Below, piece by piece: positions 11,701-21,862 of a DNA stretch of 64,000 nucleotides; the stretch's first letter is position 1, and each line of letters starts with the position of its first letter. The stretch lies in the NCBI GenBank assembly GCA_963565915.1, contig OY751491.1:372001-436000 (forward strand), in the 5' to 3' direction. The position numbers and the translations under genes are program-made. Source of the DNA: Entoloma clypeatum (Eukaryota; Basidiomycota; Agaricomycetes; Agaricales; Entolomataceae). A model generated the notes under the pieces. The model was not told where the DNA came from, made no database searches, and was given only the letters and a program-made list of their open reading frames with translations.

Positions 11701-11888
11701 ATGAAAGCAAACAAGTATCATTGGCGCAAATTTGTGGCACACCGAACGGCTTGGCATGAAGCTGGAATGTGAGTCCTTGACTCTTGATTATTTCGTCTTC
11801 TAATCATCGGCTCCTATTGCTCAGGAGGTTATTGAAGAAGAAGCAACCAGAGAATGACCCCCGCTATTTCGGTCTCAAGCTGGATTAA
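8760..11888 (+). CDS. DUF6532-like protein, multi-exon (5' end uncertain)
   Basis: About eleven exons can be chained with GT-AG introns of 46-60 bp, including 8760-8876, 8928-9118, 9174-9597, 9645-9992, 10047-10124 and 10172-10446. The N-terminal two thirds is disordered: Pro/Asn-rich (TSGVTKSKAPAPPRNTNTNN), a 32-residue repeat, then acidic Asp/Glu/Gln blocks and a poly-Glu run. The C-terminal third is the conserved part: PIWTIALERAKFEFACHVAA, RMKSIAKELVLQLYPELRAT, HPAIAKLCVKFYYGKPESIG, HEFFEIKIPTHAVILACTC, IRNCLNEYKNGHHEDVPFSS and RCYSAIFEGYQELANIMKAN. It ends YFGLKLD at 11888. I assign this pattern to the DUF6532 domain common in Agaricomycetes; the function of that domain is not known to me. 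The first exon or exons before 8760 are not resolved (an acceptor TTCTAG ends at 8759). The reading frame is open through all proposed joins, so the gene may be functional. Confidence 0.62.
9258..9545 (+). repeat. in-frame 96-bp (32-residue) tandem repeat, 3 units, within the DUF6532-like gene
   Basis: GGTCAGCAGGTGGCAAGGAA begins units at 9258, 9354 and 9450, exactly 96 bp apart. Each encodes GQQVARKPNQELSRE(H/R), VPAASVP(I/V)SAHQSGPN, with the third unit slightly diverged (RGPVAS). The period is a multiple of three, so unit number can change without breaking the frame. The region is predicted to be disordered. Confidence 0.9.
10711..10754 (+). repeat. GAG/GGA triplet microsatellite coding poly-Glu
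   Basis: An uninterrupted GAG-phase triplet run encodes about 14 consecutive Glu inside the acidic region of the DUF6532-like gene. It is likely length-variable between strains. Confidence 0.9.
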
Positions 11889-12338
11889 TCAATAACCTTT
11901 TTCCCCCCTGTGCGGCATCTACTTTAGGATGTGTATAGCTATACCACCCCACTCCGTCTACAACTATTATATCTTATGCTTCAATAATAATAGTTTTTGC
12001 CTGCATTTCGGAATGGTCTGGTCTGCGAGCAATATTCAATGGAAATTGTTCCGATTCTATGCATTAGAACAATGAAGTACACAACACTATAACTGGCAAT
12101 GTAACTATATACTACTAGGTAGAATTGAGGGCTGAGGTGGTGCTACTAATGAAAGAGAATTGACTAAAGGCTACCAAGTGCGACTAAGGGCTACCAAGTG
12201 CTACAGAGTGGCTGCCTGATGCTATGTAGCGATGTGTAGCGATGTCAGGTGATTATGTAACACTACAAACCTGAGATAGTCTGCTACAGCACTACAGCAC
12301 TACCTAGCGCTATATAGCGTCACATAGCAGATCAGACT
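11889..12338. other. intergenic; short interspersed direct repeats
   Basis: No gene. From about 12165 there are short repeats: GGCTACCAAGTG twice, (TG)TAGCGATGT twice and CAGCACTA twice, plus TAGCG-rich words. These resemble the subterminal region of a DNA transposon and lie beside the Harbinger transposase remnant. Confidence 0.4.
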
Positions 12339-12539
12339 TTGCTGATGGAAATGGACGGTGACTCTGAAGCAGGCGACATGGTGGATCTTCCAGTCATCCC
12401 AACCCCAATTGATCCAGAGCACCTTGGCTCTCATATCTCACAAGAAGAGAAAGAGCGTGCAGCTAAACTGAGGGATGATATTGCAACAGCTATGTGGGAT
12501 GATTATCAACGAGTGTTAGCAGAGCAAGGGCTGGAATGA
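12339..12539 (+). pseudogene. C-terminal remnant of a PIF/Harbinger-like DDE transposase
   Basis: The open frame reads MLMEMDGDSEAGDMVDLPVI and then IPTPIDPEHLGSHISQEEKE, followed by KLRDDIATAMWDDYQRVLAEQ. The pattern of a polar linker then R-x-x-[IL]-A-x-x-MW-x-DY is what I know from the extreme C-terminus of basidiomycete Harbinger-type transposases. The catalytic DDE core is absent: nothing upstream to 11889 matches it. The assignment leans on the neighbour, a Myb/SANT-like gene converging from the other strand, since this pair is the usual coding set of a Harbinger element. Confidence 0.42.
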
Positions 12540-12626
12540 CAGGGGAGTAGTGTATTACGTCTCTATGAGTAAATTAAATGACCATGGATATAGAAGACCG
12601 TGAAATGTGATTCACAGTGGATAGAG

Positions 12627-13801
12627 TCACTGAGTGTGGTCATAAGTATTAAGATCATCTTGAATGAAGCCTGTGCGGGTGGCTTTCTTGCGAATGGAGA
12701 GAATGGTGTTGGCAAAGCTAGTGTTTGATCGAATACGCTTGATGGCGCGAAGATGTTCGCCATCAGAAAGATCATCATCGTCTTCGAGAGAATGGATGGC
12801 ATTCTGCTTACATTCTTGCGAGCTAAGCCGGAGGACATTGGGAGTGGATGTGAGTGTGAGTGGAGTCGAAGGTGCCTTCTCAGGATCTGGGGCATTCATC
12901 GAGTCTGTGAGATGTCCAATGGATGCCATCATACCATCAATTCTGGCAGAGCCGGCAGATTTCTTCTGGCCGCGTCGAGTTCGTTTGTACGATGTAGTTG
13001 AAGAAACCGAGACTGGTGGTACTGGTGGATGTGGAGCAGAGGTACCTGGGATTGGTGGTGGTTGTGGAGTGGAGGTACCTGGTATCACAGGTGCTGTGGT
13101 GATCAAAGGTCCAGGTAACTGATGAAGCACAGGATCAATATGGTCATCGTCGTCCTCGCTACCAGAGTCAGAATTCTCGCTACCGGAATCAGAAGAAACA
13201 GAGCCAGGCCGAACTACGCCCTTTCCCGTGGTGTATGTACCTTCGATAAGGTCGGCCATTTCATTGTACAAAGGAAATGCGGTCTTTTGCCATTTTTTAA
13301 GCTTCGGATGCGCCTAAAGACAAAGATTATGTCAATAGAATATCAATGACTGTTCAAATAAAAAGAGCTTACAATGAGAAGTAGGGACCATACATCAGCC
13401 GTAGCAGTTGTGACATGTTTGTTGGCATCCCACCCAAAACCCGAAAATTCACACACGGTCTTGACTTCCTTGTATTCTTTCTTGAGCTAATGATGAGAGA
13501 CAAATATAAGCTAGTACTCGGAAAGAGTGAGTTCCAGCCAAATACTCACCGTTCCCCATTGAGTTTGACAACTTGCCGCGAGTTTGACAGCCCCACCAGA
13601 ATGAGCTTCCAAATCTACGAGAGCCGCCTCTGCAGATGTCCAAGTGTCGCTATGCCAACCAGCGTTGTCCGTTTGCCGACCCTGGGTTCGCGCTGAAAAT
13701 AAGACGTCGAGGAGGATACCATCACAACAAATGTTCCACGCAGTATGAGGACGAGGTGCTGAGGCGGGTGCCTGGATCATGATGGACTGAGGTTGAGACA
13801 T
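12627..13801 (-). CDS. Myb/SANT-like DNA-binding protein (Harbinger accessory protein type)
   Basis: Three exons, 13801-13550, 13486-13373 and 13313-12627, splice cleanly with GT-AG borders to a 350-residue protein. The N-terminal 130 residues are the Myb/SANT-like domain: AWNICCDGILLDVLFSARTQ, then W-x-S-x-E-A-A-L-VDLEAHSG, then LKKEYKEVKTVCEFSGFGWD, then VTTATADVWSLL and AHPKLKKWQKTAFPLYNEMA. This is the W...LKK-Y...SGFGWD...VW pattern of the Myb_DNA-bind_3-type family. The rest is a low-complexity Ser/Pro/Asp linker with a basic patch (YKRTRRGQKKS) and a Ser/Thr-rich tail. In PIF/Harbinger elements this protein binds the transposon ends and partners the transposase. Here the transposase is only a remnant, but this reading frame has no stop or frameshift. 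Confidence 0.72.
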
Positions 13802-14033
13802 GATTAATAGATGGTGTAGGTAGAGATGTTATGAGGATGGTGAACGACAGGAAATTGTAGAATGCAATGGAGAATGACTGAGACTGCAGCCTAATCTTAT
13901 ACACCAAATGCAGACAAAAAACTTTTCTCATCTTAAAAACATGCAGCCATACATGCACAATCCACGCATTCTCTAGGTAGGCCTCAGAGCTCGCCAATCT
14001 CTGACTCGGTGAATTGCATGAACGGCCGCACAC

Positions 14034-14278
14034 CCCACGACGTCCGATAAACCTGGAGATGAAAAGGTAGGATGTAAAAAGATGGCTGCAAGATGATCTA
14101 ATCGTGCGCGCAAAAGTGTGACAGTTTAGTTGACCAGCGCTAGCCCCGGGAAATCCCGTAAGACCCTTAACCTACCTAACCTTACCCTAACATAGCTAAC
14201 TGTGGTTGCTGAGCAGGGCCTTATCGGTTACTCCCGCTATGTGAGTCCTCATTGAATGCTTTCCTTGATGCTTCCCTA
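14034..14278. other. intergenic, upstream of the NACHT gene
   Basis: No coding sequence is seen. A run of CCTAACC-like words near 14161-14200 is irregular and I do not read it as telomeric. Confidence 0.35.
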
Positions 14279-14280
14279 AG

Positions 14281-14287
14281 TATATAA
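14281..14287 (+). promoter_or_regulatory. TATA-like box of the NACHT gene
   Basis: TATATAA lies about 70 bp upstream of the first in-frame ATG (14358, context ACCAAAATG). The spacing suits a fungal core promoter. Positional inference only. Confidence 0.4.
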
Positions 14288-14357
14288 TCTGAATCTGCGT
14301 CTATTCACAAGAAATTTTCTTCCTGTCCCCGTCTACATCTTGAGACCTTCAACCAAA

Positions 14358-14989
14358 ATGTCGATGTCAGGAAAGCGCCAAAGATCCGTGGATGAGTTTT
14401 GGGACCTCAGAAACATTCGCTACAAACCTGATCATGCACTCCCAGATCCTGGAGCACCTGGCGTTATATCCTCCAATTACATTGCCGATTGTTCATTCTA
14501 TGGAATCCAGGGAGACTTGAACACCTACAACGGAGATGTAATCAATGTTCAACATGCATTCCGTGTCCCACTCGGGTGAGTTGTTACTGGTATTACCGAG
14601 CCGTTCGACCGACATTCTGGGCTGGGGATCAGTTGAAATGGCGTGGCAGCATTTTGGTTCCCTAATATCGCATGCAGCATTGTATAACTCAGAAATGCAT
14701 CTCCCACATCCACGCTGCCACCATGGAACACGAACAGCTATTCTCGAGGAGATTGATAGATGGGTATCTGCTGGTACGAGCGGCAAGGAAATTCTCTGGG
14801 TCCATGGACCTGCTGGCACTGGAAAATCCGCCATTGCACAGTCTGTGGCGGAAAAGTGCGCTGAGCATGGCCAGCTCGCTGCAAGCTTCTTTTTCTTCCG
14901 AGCAGACGAGCACCGCAACACGAGGAAGTATCTCCTCCCAACACTTGCAATGCAGAGCGCATTGATCGCACAGGACAAACAGCAGATGC
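14358..14989 (+). pseudogene. NACHT-domain NTPase gene, piece 1 (N-terminus and Walker A)
   Basis: The first exon starts at 14358 (MSMSGKRQRSVDEFWDL) and includes SFYGIQGDLNTYNGDVINVQ, matching the variable N-terminal region of agaric NACHT proteins. After a short intron whose exact borders I could not fix (it begins at GTGAGT, about 14576), the NACHT region follows: LPHPRCHHGTRTAILEEIDR, then the P-loop HGPAGTGKSAIAQSVAEKC, then LAASFFFFRADEHRNTRKYL. The frame breaks at 14989, where the foldback element entered. The bases up to C14989 join in frame with 41233 onward. NACHT proteins are fungal NLR-like signal-transducing NTPases, often linked to self/non-self recognition. Confidence 0.85.
14987..14989 (+). 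repeat. 3-bp target-site duplication TGC, left side of foldback element
   Basis: TGC at 14987-14989 is matched by TGC at 41230-41232. Removing the element with one TGC restores the NACHT frame (codons ATG CTC GAC). Confidence 0.8.
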
Positions 14990-15768
14990 CACAGCGGGAC
15001 CGGACCAATGTTCCCCTCAAAAACATCATAAACAAATAGCAATCTAATATAGAATTTATTTGCTGACCAAATTATGTGAACACAAGTAAAATCCATTTTG
15101 AATGATCATCTAATGTGCTCTGCATGTTTCTACATCGCAAAAAAAGCAGATGGCATACCTAGCCATACATCGATACATATGGATTACCAGGTAGACCATA
15201 CCAGAGGCTTACCTAGCAATATAAGCTAAGCCTCCCATAATTGAGATTAGCAAGGCTTGGGCACAATATATGGCAGGTAACCACACAGGCCAATACTTGC
15301 TATATGGTAGCTAATATGCCATACATGCTTTACCTGACCACATATGGTTCACTCATGTATACTGGCTAATGTATGGATTGCGTGGGTATACATGGGAGGA
15401 TTAGCATCTATTGATATAGATTAGAATGTAATCAATGTTTGATCTAGTAACATATCTATAGTACATTCAATAGTCATCTTAGGCATAGCAGAGCTTGGTG
15501 TTGACAGAAAAACAATGCATTCAATGACGAAAGTACAATTACAATTACAGTATAGTTAGCGATTAATAGCAAGCAGTCCGTGAGTCAGTCCCATGAGTCC
15601 ATAGAGTCTGAGCAAGAGTAACAAAGTCATGACATGAGAGCAAGAGTACGAGCAATTGCGAGCTGCGATGAGAGCAAGACTAAGGCATAGAGAGAGCTGT
15701 GACAGGAAAATCTTTCAGCAAAAATCGGCAGAAGGGACACGTCTCAGAAATATTGGTTGTTACTGATA

Positions 15769-18056
15769 TTACTTTGTTTTCTTCCGTTTCCTCTTCGGTG
15801 GTTCTGCGGTGGAAGTAGCCTGGCACTTGAGCGTCATCGCGGCAGGTTGAGGTACTTCTTCTTCATCTGTTAGGTCGGATCCAGACAGAGGCGGCGGGGA
15901 TTGGTGTGGAGGTGGGTTTGATATCGGCTTAGCTTTGGATCATGTTGAAACTCGAGTTGTAGCAGTAGCCTCACAAAGTGCGTTATTGAGAATGATGGAT
16001 GGTGAAGAAATAACTCACCACACATCCAGCCCATCCCTTATTTCCTGCTGCCACCTTTGCGGAGCTGCTGGAGACCTCCTCACTGACCTCAGGCTTTTCC
16101 GGCAGTTTGAGGGGGAGGGGCTGGGTCATGGTTTGGTTGTGCTTGTGGGATTGAGCAGATCCTTTCTCTGCTTGTTGATGGTCGCAGTTGCTGTTAGCCT
16201 CATCGTTTGAAGGGTGGGAGCCATCACATTCCGGAGGGCCAATGATCTGGCGGTCGCTATCGCTGGGCTGTTCTGAGTCATTGTCGGAGTCATATGCGAG
16301 GGGGGTAATATGTTGGGGAGGACCAGGCGCACCAGTTCCGTATCTCCTATGTGGCAGCGGCGACAGGGACTGGCAGCCTTGAACTTCTTCCAGAGATTGC
16401 CCACGGCGCTCTTGGGCTGTAATGGTCATACTTGGGATTTGGCGGTGGTTGTCGTGGTCGGAACAATGAGTGTCGTGTGCTTTATGTGCGAGTTGAGCGT
16501 CAGGTGGGGCGACAGAGACTGGCTGACGAGTATGCATATTTTCATGCATGTACATATCCTCGTCGTCTTTGTCAAATCCAGCTTCTTTGGCCCGTTTCTT
16601 GGCATTCCTCTGGGCGACAACAAGACTGATAAAATCATCTTCACCCGAGGCATCGGGATCGCTTTCTGGGTGTTTGTCATGCTTGTGTTTCGGTTTGGTT
16701 GGCTTGTCGAGATCTGGTACTGAGCTGTAGAGTGTTCAAAGACCGCATATAATGACTATTTAAAATATCTTACCTCTGTAAGAAAGCAAGGGTCTCGACC
16801 ACCCAAGGGTCCTCCGGATTTGTTTCAAAAATTTGACGATGCAGTTAAAGTAGAGCCGGTTGTCAAAGTCACCATCCCATCATGCCCATTTGTCCTGTTT
16901 CGAGAGGACTATCTGGGCCTGGAGGGGAATAAGATTAAATGGGATAAGTAATGAGATAAACTCATACCTGAACCGTGGCATAGGCAATGATATGCCCAGT
17001 GATCTTCAAGATCCCATGTATTTGTGCTTTCAACGGATTTGACATGCCTCTGTGGCTGGTGATTGCTGAGGATGCTCCTGTTAAGATGTGTCGTAATATC
17101 TACATAATGATACCTTCAGTGTATGAGTATTTGAAGTATGGGCATGTACTCGCAAGAAAAGATAACCTTGACAAAAGCCATTGAGGATATCATCTGGCAT
17201 GTACAGGATACCCACATCGTACATGTACATTGGCATTTCATCAGCAGTAACTTTGACGCGACTGGCATGATCCAAAAAATCTCTTAGGAATCCCAATTAG
17301 TGTCAGAAAAGCGAGGCAGATAGGATATCAAGCACACCTTTCATTATAATTGGACTTGTAGAACCTTTCGTGGAGACGATAGGGAAGAAGTTGGACTCCT
17401 GTATAGATGCTATTGAATCCTCGGCTGGCACTCTTAGCTTGAAATTTTGAAGGCGCGTGGTTGTTGGGTATGTCGTTCTTGGGGTCTGGAAGCAGATAAA
17501 AGAGAATTTCATTTTTCAAGCTGCTTGTGTCTTCTTGCCGAGCGGTGTTTGAGGTCTCTTCAATCTATAAACATTATCGTGAGTTTTAGAGGTGTATTCA
17601 TGCACATATACTCACATATTGGACGACAATGTCCTGCTCCGGCAATTCTGGTGAGCACTTGGCAACAATGTCATTCAAGGTGGGCATCTTTTCACGGAGT
17701 AGTTTGAAGGCATGGGCTGGCTCATTCTTAGGTCTAAGTGGAATCAATCAGTGTTATGTGAACAAAAAAAGAGAAACTCACTCTTCATCCCCGGTTTGCA
17801 GCCCTTTTGTGAAAACATCTTGCAAGTCCACCAACAGATTCACTGCTATTGCAAACCACCTTGCTGTCCTCCATAGTGGCTTCAAGATATCTGACTTTCT
17901 GCACCGTACTCGAGTCAGTGAAAGCCAACAGGAAGACATATCTTACCCAGTAATCTTGATGTTATGGGTCATTATCTGGTCAATTATTCTTCTAGCATTT
18001 GATGTTGGTGCTTGCACAGTCGGTGATGGTGGAGATTCAGATTGAGGCGGCGGCAT
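15769..18056 (-). pseudogene. DUF6698-like protein gene (transposon accessory gene), one in-frame stop
   Basis: Starting at 18056 (MPPPQSESPPSPTVQAPTSN; an earlier in-frame ATG exists at 18107), about nine exons join through introns near 50 bp. Recognisable blocks are ILKPLWRTARWFAIAVNLLV, NIVAKCSPEL-like text, EETSNTARQEDTSSLKNEIL, KSASRGFNSIYTGVQLLPYR, MPMYMYDVGILYMPDDILNG, HILTGASSAITSHRGMSNPL, AQIHGILKITGHIIAYATVQ and DGDFDNRLYFNCIVKFFE. This order resembles the fungal DUF6698 family. The C-terminal part is a polar, acidic tail ending in a basic cluster (PPKRKRKKTK) that looks like a nuclear localisation signal. A TGA at 16880-16882 interrupts the conserved region, just before WDGDF. Its role is unknown. 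Its head-to-head position with the transposase, about 200 bp apart, suggests a shared promoter and a function in transposition. Confidence 0.62.
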
Positions 18057-18461
18057 GATGGTGGTAAAGGACGAGATGAGGGGTTTTTTTTTTTGCTGAC
18101 TTGGCATGTGACCATGTTGCGCAACTCTGCTGCTTTCAGTTGACTTTGCCTTGGCGCCCTCTGAGTCTACTTTACCAAGATTGTGGCACTTCTGGCCACA
18201 TCTTGGACTGCTCATTTATGCATCAAATACACCTATTTCTTCTCTCTATTCTACTCCTGATGGCTACCTGCTCCAAATGCCACAAGAATTTCGACACTTC
18301 GTATGCCCTCAAGCACCATCGACCACACTGCAAATTTTGCATTTCAGCTGGGGCTAAACTCGCACGGATGGCACAAGAAAATAAATGGCAACATCTTGAA
18401 AGTGATCTACTACCATTGCCCACGACATCTCATGATCTGGCAGCGCCTCGTGACTTTGAAT

Positions 18462-18476
18462 GAGTTGTTCCTGAAA
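18462..18476 (+). repeat. 15-bp target-site duplication of the LINE copy
   Basis: GAGTTGTTCCTGAAA at 18462-18476 is repeated at 21956-21970 directly after the poly-A tail. This marks the exact LINE insertion boundaries; a 15-bp duplication with a poly-A tail is typical of target-primed reverse transcription. Confidence 0.92.
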
Positions 18477-18479
18477 ATG

Positions 18480-18562
18480 GGCAGTCTGGCGTAATGGTCA
18501 TGCTGTCTGCATCTTAGGCTTGATCACCTAGGGAAAGGTCGCCGGTTCGAACCTGGCTGAAC
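18480..18562 (+). promoter_or_regulatory. tRNA-like head with A-box and B-box (Pol III promoter candidate)
   Basis: TGGCGTAATGG (about 18488) fits the A-box consensus TRGYNNARNGG, and GGTTCGAACCT (about 18545) fits the B-box GGTTCGANTCC. The latter sits in a perfect-looking T-arm, GCCGG-TTCGAAC-CTGGC. No acceptor stem closes around them, so this is tRNA-derived or tRNA-like, not a tRNA gene. Confidence 0.6.
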
Positions 18563-19402
18563 TCAACACCTTGTAAGTCTACCGTGGGAACGTCTCCTAA
18601 GGTAGCATAAAGTTGAGGGTGCACAAAGTAGTCATGTGTCATTACCTAATACATCACATGATGGAACGTGTTGCCGCAACACCCCAAGTAGCCTCCGCCC
18701 CATGGGGTGTATGGTGATGCCCGTAAAGGGACCGAACAACTGGATAGGGGATGATAAGAGGGGGAATCTGTGGAAAAACAAACTGAATATGGGATATGCC
18801 CCCATCAGGTCACCCCCCCCTGCATAAATTGAACCTCCATTGGGGTAACTCCCTTGTTAGAGGGGTTCCACTCTCGCTTGCAGGCCACATCACTGGGGGG
18901 GCTCGTGGTGTATCCATGTGCTGGTTCCCTGGGTATGTACTAGGCTGAGAGGTGCTATGTAGGTCGTTAGTCATCTGCCTGTGGGCCCACATCACTGGGC
19001 TTTAACTCCCTGGGTATGTCAAAGGGTCTTAACAACTCCGGATCAGTGGCTTGTCCCTGAGTGATCTATCCGGTTAGGTGATGGCAAGACAGAGATCCTG
19101 GACAGTGTGGGGATCCGCGCCAGATGGCATCAGCGAACCACCTGCCAGGGAACGGGAAACTGGGGCGGACGTGGTCTTCGGGCCAAAACCTGCCGAGTGT
19201 AAAAGACTTTTCCACCGGGTTGTAGTAGACAGGGACAGTCCCTCTGATCTGGCTCGAGAGCACTATATCCTCTGTCGGTTCTCCTGATGTAGTAATAAGT
19301 CAGGTGAGAATCTAAGTTGATTCCGGGGTGGGGCTGTAAAAAGCCGGGGCAAAAACCCCATAATACCAGGCTCCTCCCGCAAGGGGGGGGCCTAAACTTC
19401 AG
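18563..19402 (+). other. non-coding body of the LINE head
   Basis: No open frame of interest. It contains G/C-rich self-complementary stretches, repeated words CCACATCACTGGG and CCCTGGGTATGT (each twice, around 18883-19015), and TCCTAAGGTAGC at about 18594. These give it the look of a structured 5' UTR or SINE body. Confidence 0.5.
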
Positions 19403-21862
19403 CCCGCTACGGTCTGCTACACCCAGGACAATTCGGAGGGGTTCGTCAGAACTCCACTGAAGATGCCAGACAATTCCTCACCCACCTCATTCAGGCGGGG
19501 TGGTCAAGAAAACTCAAGACCAGTGTTGTTGCCATTGACTTGGCACAATACTTTCCCTCTCTAAACCACTCGGTTATCGCGCTCATATTAGATAGGATGG
19601 GGTTTCCCGACACTGTCGTGGACTTCTTCTCCAACTATCTAATAGGGAGACAAACTCAATACGCCTGGGAAGACAACCTCTCAGACCTTTTCTCCGTGGA
19701 CATTGGCGTAGGTCAGGGCTCTGCCCTCTCCCCCGTGCTATCATCCATATATCTCGCCCTGCTGATGTACGTGTTTCATGCCGAACAATCGCAGGCTAGC
19801 CTCATTTCCTACGTAGATGACGGGACCATCATTGTCCAGTCCAAGACGTGGAAAGAAAACCTTGCCAAACTAAAAAAGGCATACAAATGTCTGTTTGAGC
19901 TGACTACAGCCCTTGGGCTTGTCCTCGAACACTCTAAATCGGAGGTGTTCCATTTTTCCAGGAAGAATGGTGATGATAACCCCCCGGTTGACCTAGGATA
20001 TGCACCCTTCACCAGCGACACCCCTCTTGTCCCCAAGACCTTCTGGAGGTACCTGGGGTTTTTCTTCAACCGAAAGCTTCTCTTCACTGAGCATGCAAAA
20101 CGGTACGCCACTAAGGCATTCTCCGCAACGGGAGCCTTACTATCTCTGGGGAACTCAGTCCATGGACTCACGCCCAAACACAAATGCACCCTATACCGAT
20201 CGTGTATTTTACCGATCGCTCTATATGGTGCCAATCTATGGAACTTTGACGGCGCCCGTAATAAGGGTGTCATCAAGTCTATCTCCAGAGTTCAGAGGCG
20301 TGCAGCCCTGTGGATCCTGGGAGGCTTCCATACCACCCCCACAGGGGCGGTCAAATCCCTTGCCGGCCTGCCTCCGGTGCATCTGCACCTAAAGAAGCTC
20401 TCCTGCAGAAACCGCATCCATATGCACATACCGTGCAAATGTGACTGTCCCCCTATCACCCTTCAACAATTACAACAAGCCAGGAAAACGTGTCCTCGAC
20501 CGATTTCCTGACCGCATCATCCACAACATCACTCTTATCCGTGGCAAAACCGCTAATGCCGAAGCCAGGAAGCTACGCCTCGTCACCCTTAACAAGGTGT
20601 TCGATGCCAACATCTGCTCTAACAAATCCGCTGTCATTGTCACCGACGCGGCCGTTCCCTCCCTTGGGTCAGGCCATCAAGCTGTTGCAGCTTGGGAAAC
20701 CTGGCACATGGGGTACTCCATCAACAAAGACTGGGCGGCAGGTGGCCTCGCAGTCTCTGACGACACTGAAACCTTAGCAATAGGACACGGGTTCTCCAAC
20801 CTGGTCACTCTGCTAGGGGGTCTCTCCCAACTGGAAGAAATCCACATCTTCACCGACTCTGTTAACGCCATTCGGCATGCCACAGACCTGGACCTCCACT
20901 CCTCGCAGGCAACTGCGCTCGCTATCATCAGTAACCTGGTTCCTTGGTTTGAGGAACCAGGTCTGAAATCCAAGGTCTTCTTTCACCATGTCCCTGATTT
21001 CTCGGACCATGGCTTCAAACCCCATCGTGCAGTGCACAACTTCGCCTCCTCGATACACATCGAGTGTGGTGAGTCGGCCTCCAGATCCCTTGATTTCAAT
21101 ACGAAACAATTCATGGATGACATGCTAGGTGACTGGAACAACCTGTATCAGTCCCCCAAGTATGTTGGCCATCACTACCAATTCCCGAGGTCGTGCGTCA
21201 GACGCCAAGATCATGCTCGGGCAAAAAGAATGAAGCCGTCCCACCTCAAGGGCGGCACATGGCTTAAGGATGTGGGTCACTCCCAATCCCTCATGGCTCA
21301 AATGGTCCGCGGCCTCACCAGTCATGCCCCAATTGGCCACTATAGACATAGGTTCAGTATTGGAGACAAGATTGAACAATGCGACTGTGGATTGGGGTCC
21401 GTCGAGGACTTCGCCCATGTATTCTACAAATGTCTGCACCACCCCACCAGGCCCCCAGACATGCCCACCTACTCGAGGAACTCTCCCATATGGGACGTCT
21501 TTGGGAAATTCATTATGGACAACCCAGGGGCATTTGCCTTTAGGGATCGTCCAACGCCCAACACAACCGTTGGCGGTAGTCGCGTAGTAGCGCGCTGGGT
21601 ACAAAGGGGTGCAGCCCCCTCTGGCAAGCAAACACGATTGAAGGGTAAGAACTGCACAGGCGCTTCTTTGGTGGGTAGGGCGCAGACACCCCCCAGCGCC
21701 GCCAACGGCCAACCTCACAAGGTTGGAGTGCTCTTGTATCGCGCGGCCGAATATTCGGGTGCGCATACTAACATGTTTGTTTATAACAGACTCCCCCGTC
21801 CTGGCGCGAGGACTTATCAGCTTGATGGAGCTTTGCGCTGCTTGTTCTTCATGCATACATAG
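19403..21862 (+). pseudogene. 3' half of LINE ORF2: RT (partial) plus RNase H
   Basis: Matches the intact ORF2 from GGVRQNSTEDA-type sequence onward: IDLAQYFPSLNHSVIALILD, the RT palm motif ISYVDDGTIIVQS, YGANLWNFDGARNKGVIKSI, then RNase H (IVTDAAVPSLGSGHQAVAAW; HIFTDSVNAIRHATD) and a C-terminal Cys/His segment (CDCGLGSVEDFAHVFYKCLH). A deletion of roughly 130 bp near 20425-20435 (between MH and IPCK) shifts the frame relative to the intact copy. At the position where the full-length LINE has a stop, this copy keeps Arg (FFFNRKLLFTEH). Confidence 0.85.

Noticed and set aside
14155..14205. CCTAACC/CCCTAA-like words resembling telomeric repeats
   Set aside because: Spacing is irregular and no run of three or more identical units occurs, so it is not an interstitial telomere.
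20441..21862. A separate RNase H gene of 473 codons
   Set aside because: It is the downstream part of LINE ORF2 after a frame-shifting deletion; the intact LINE shows both parts as one protein.
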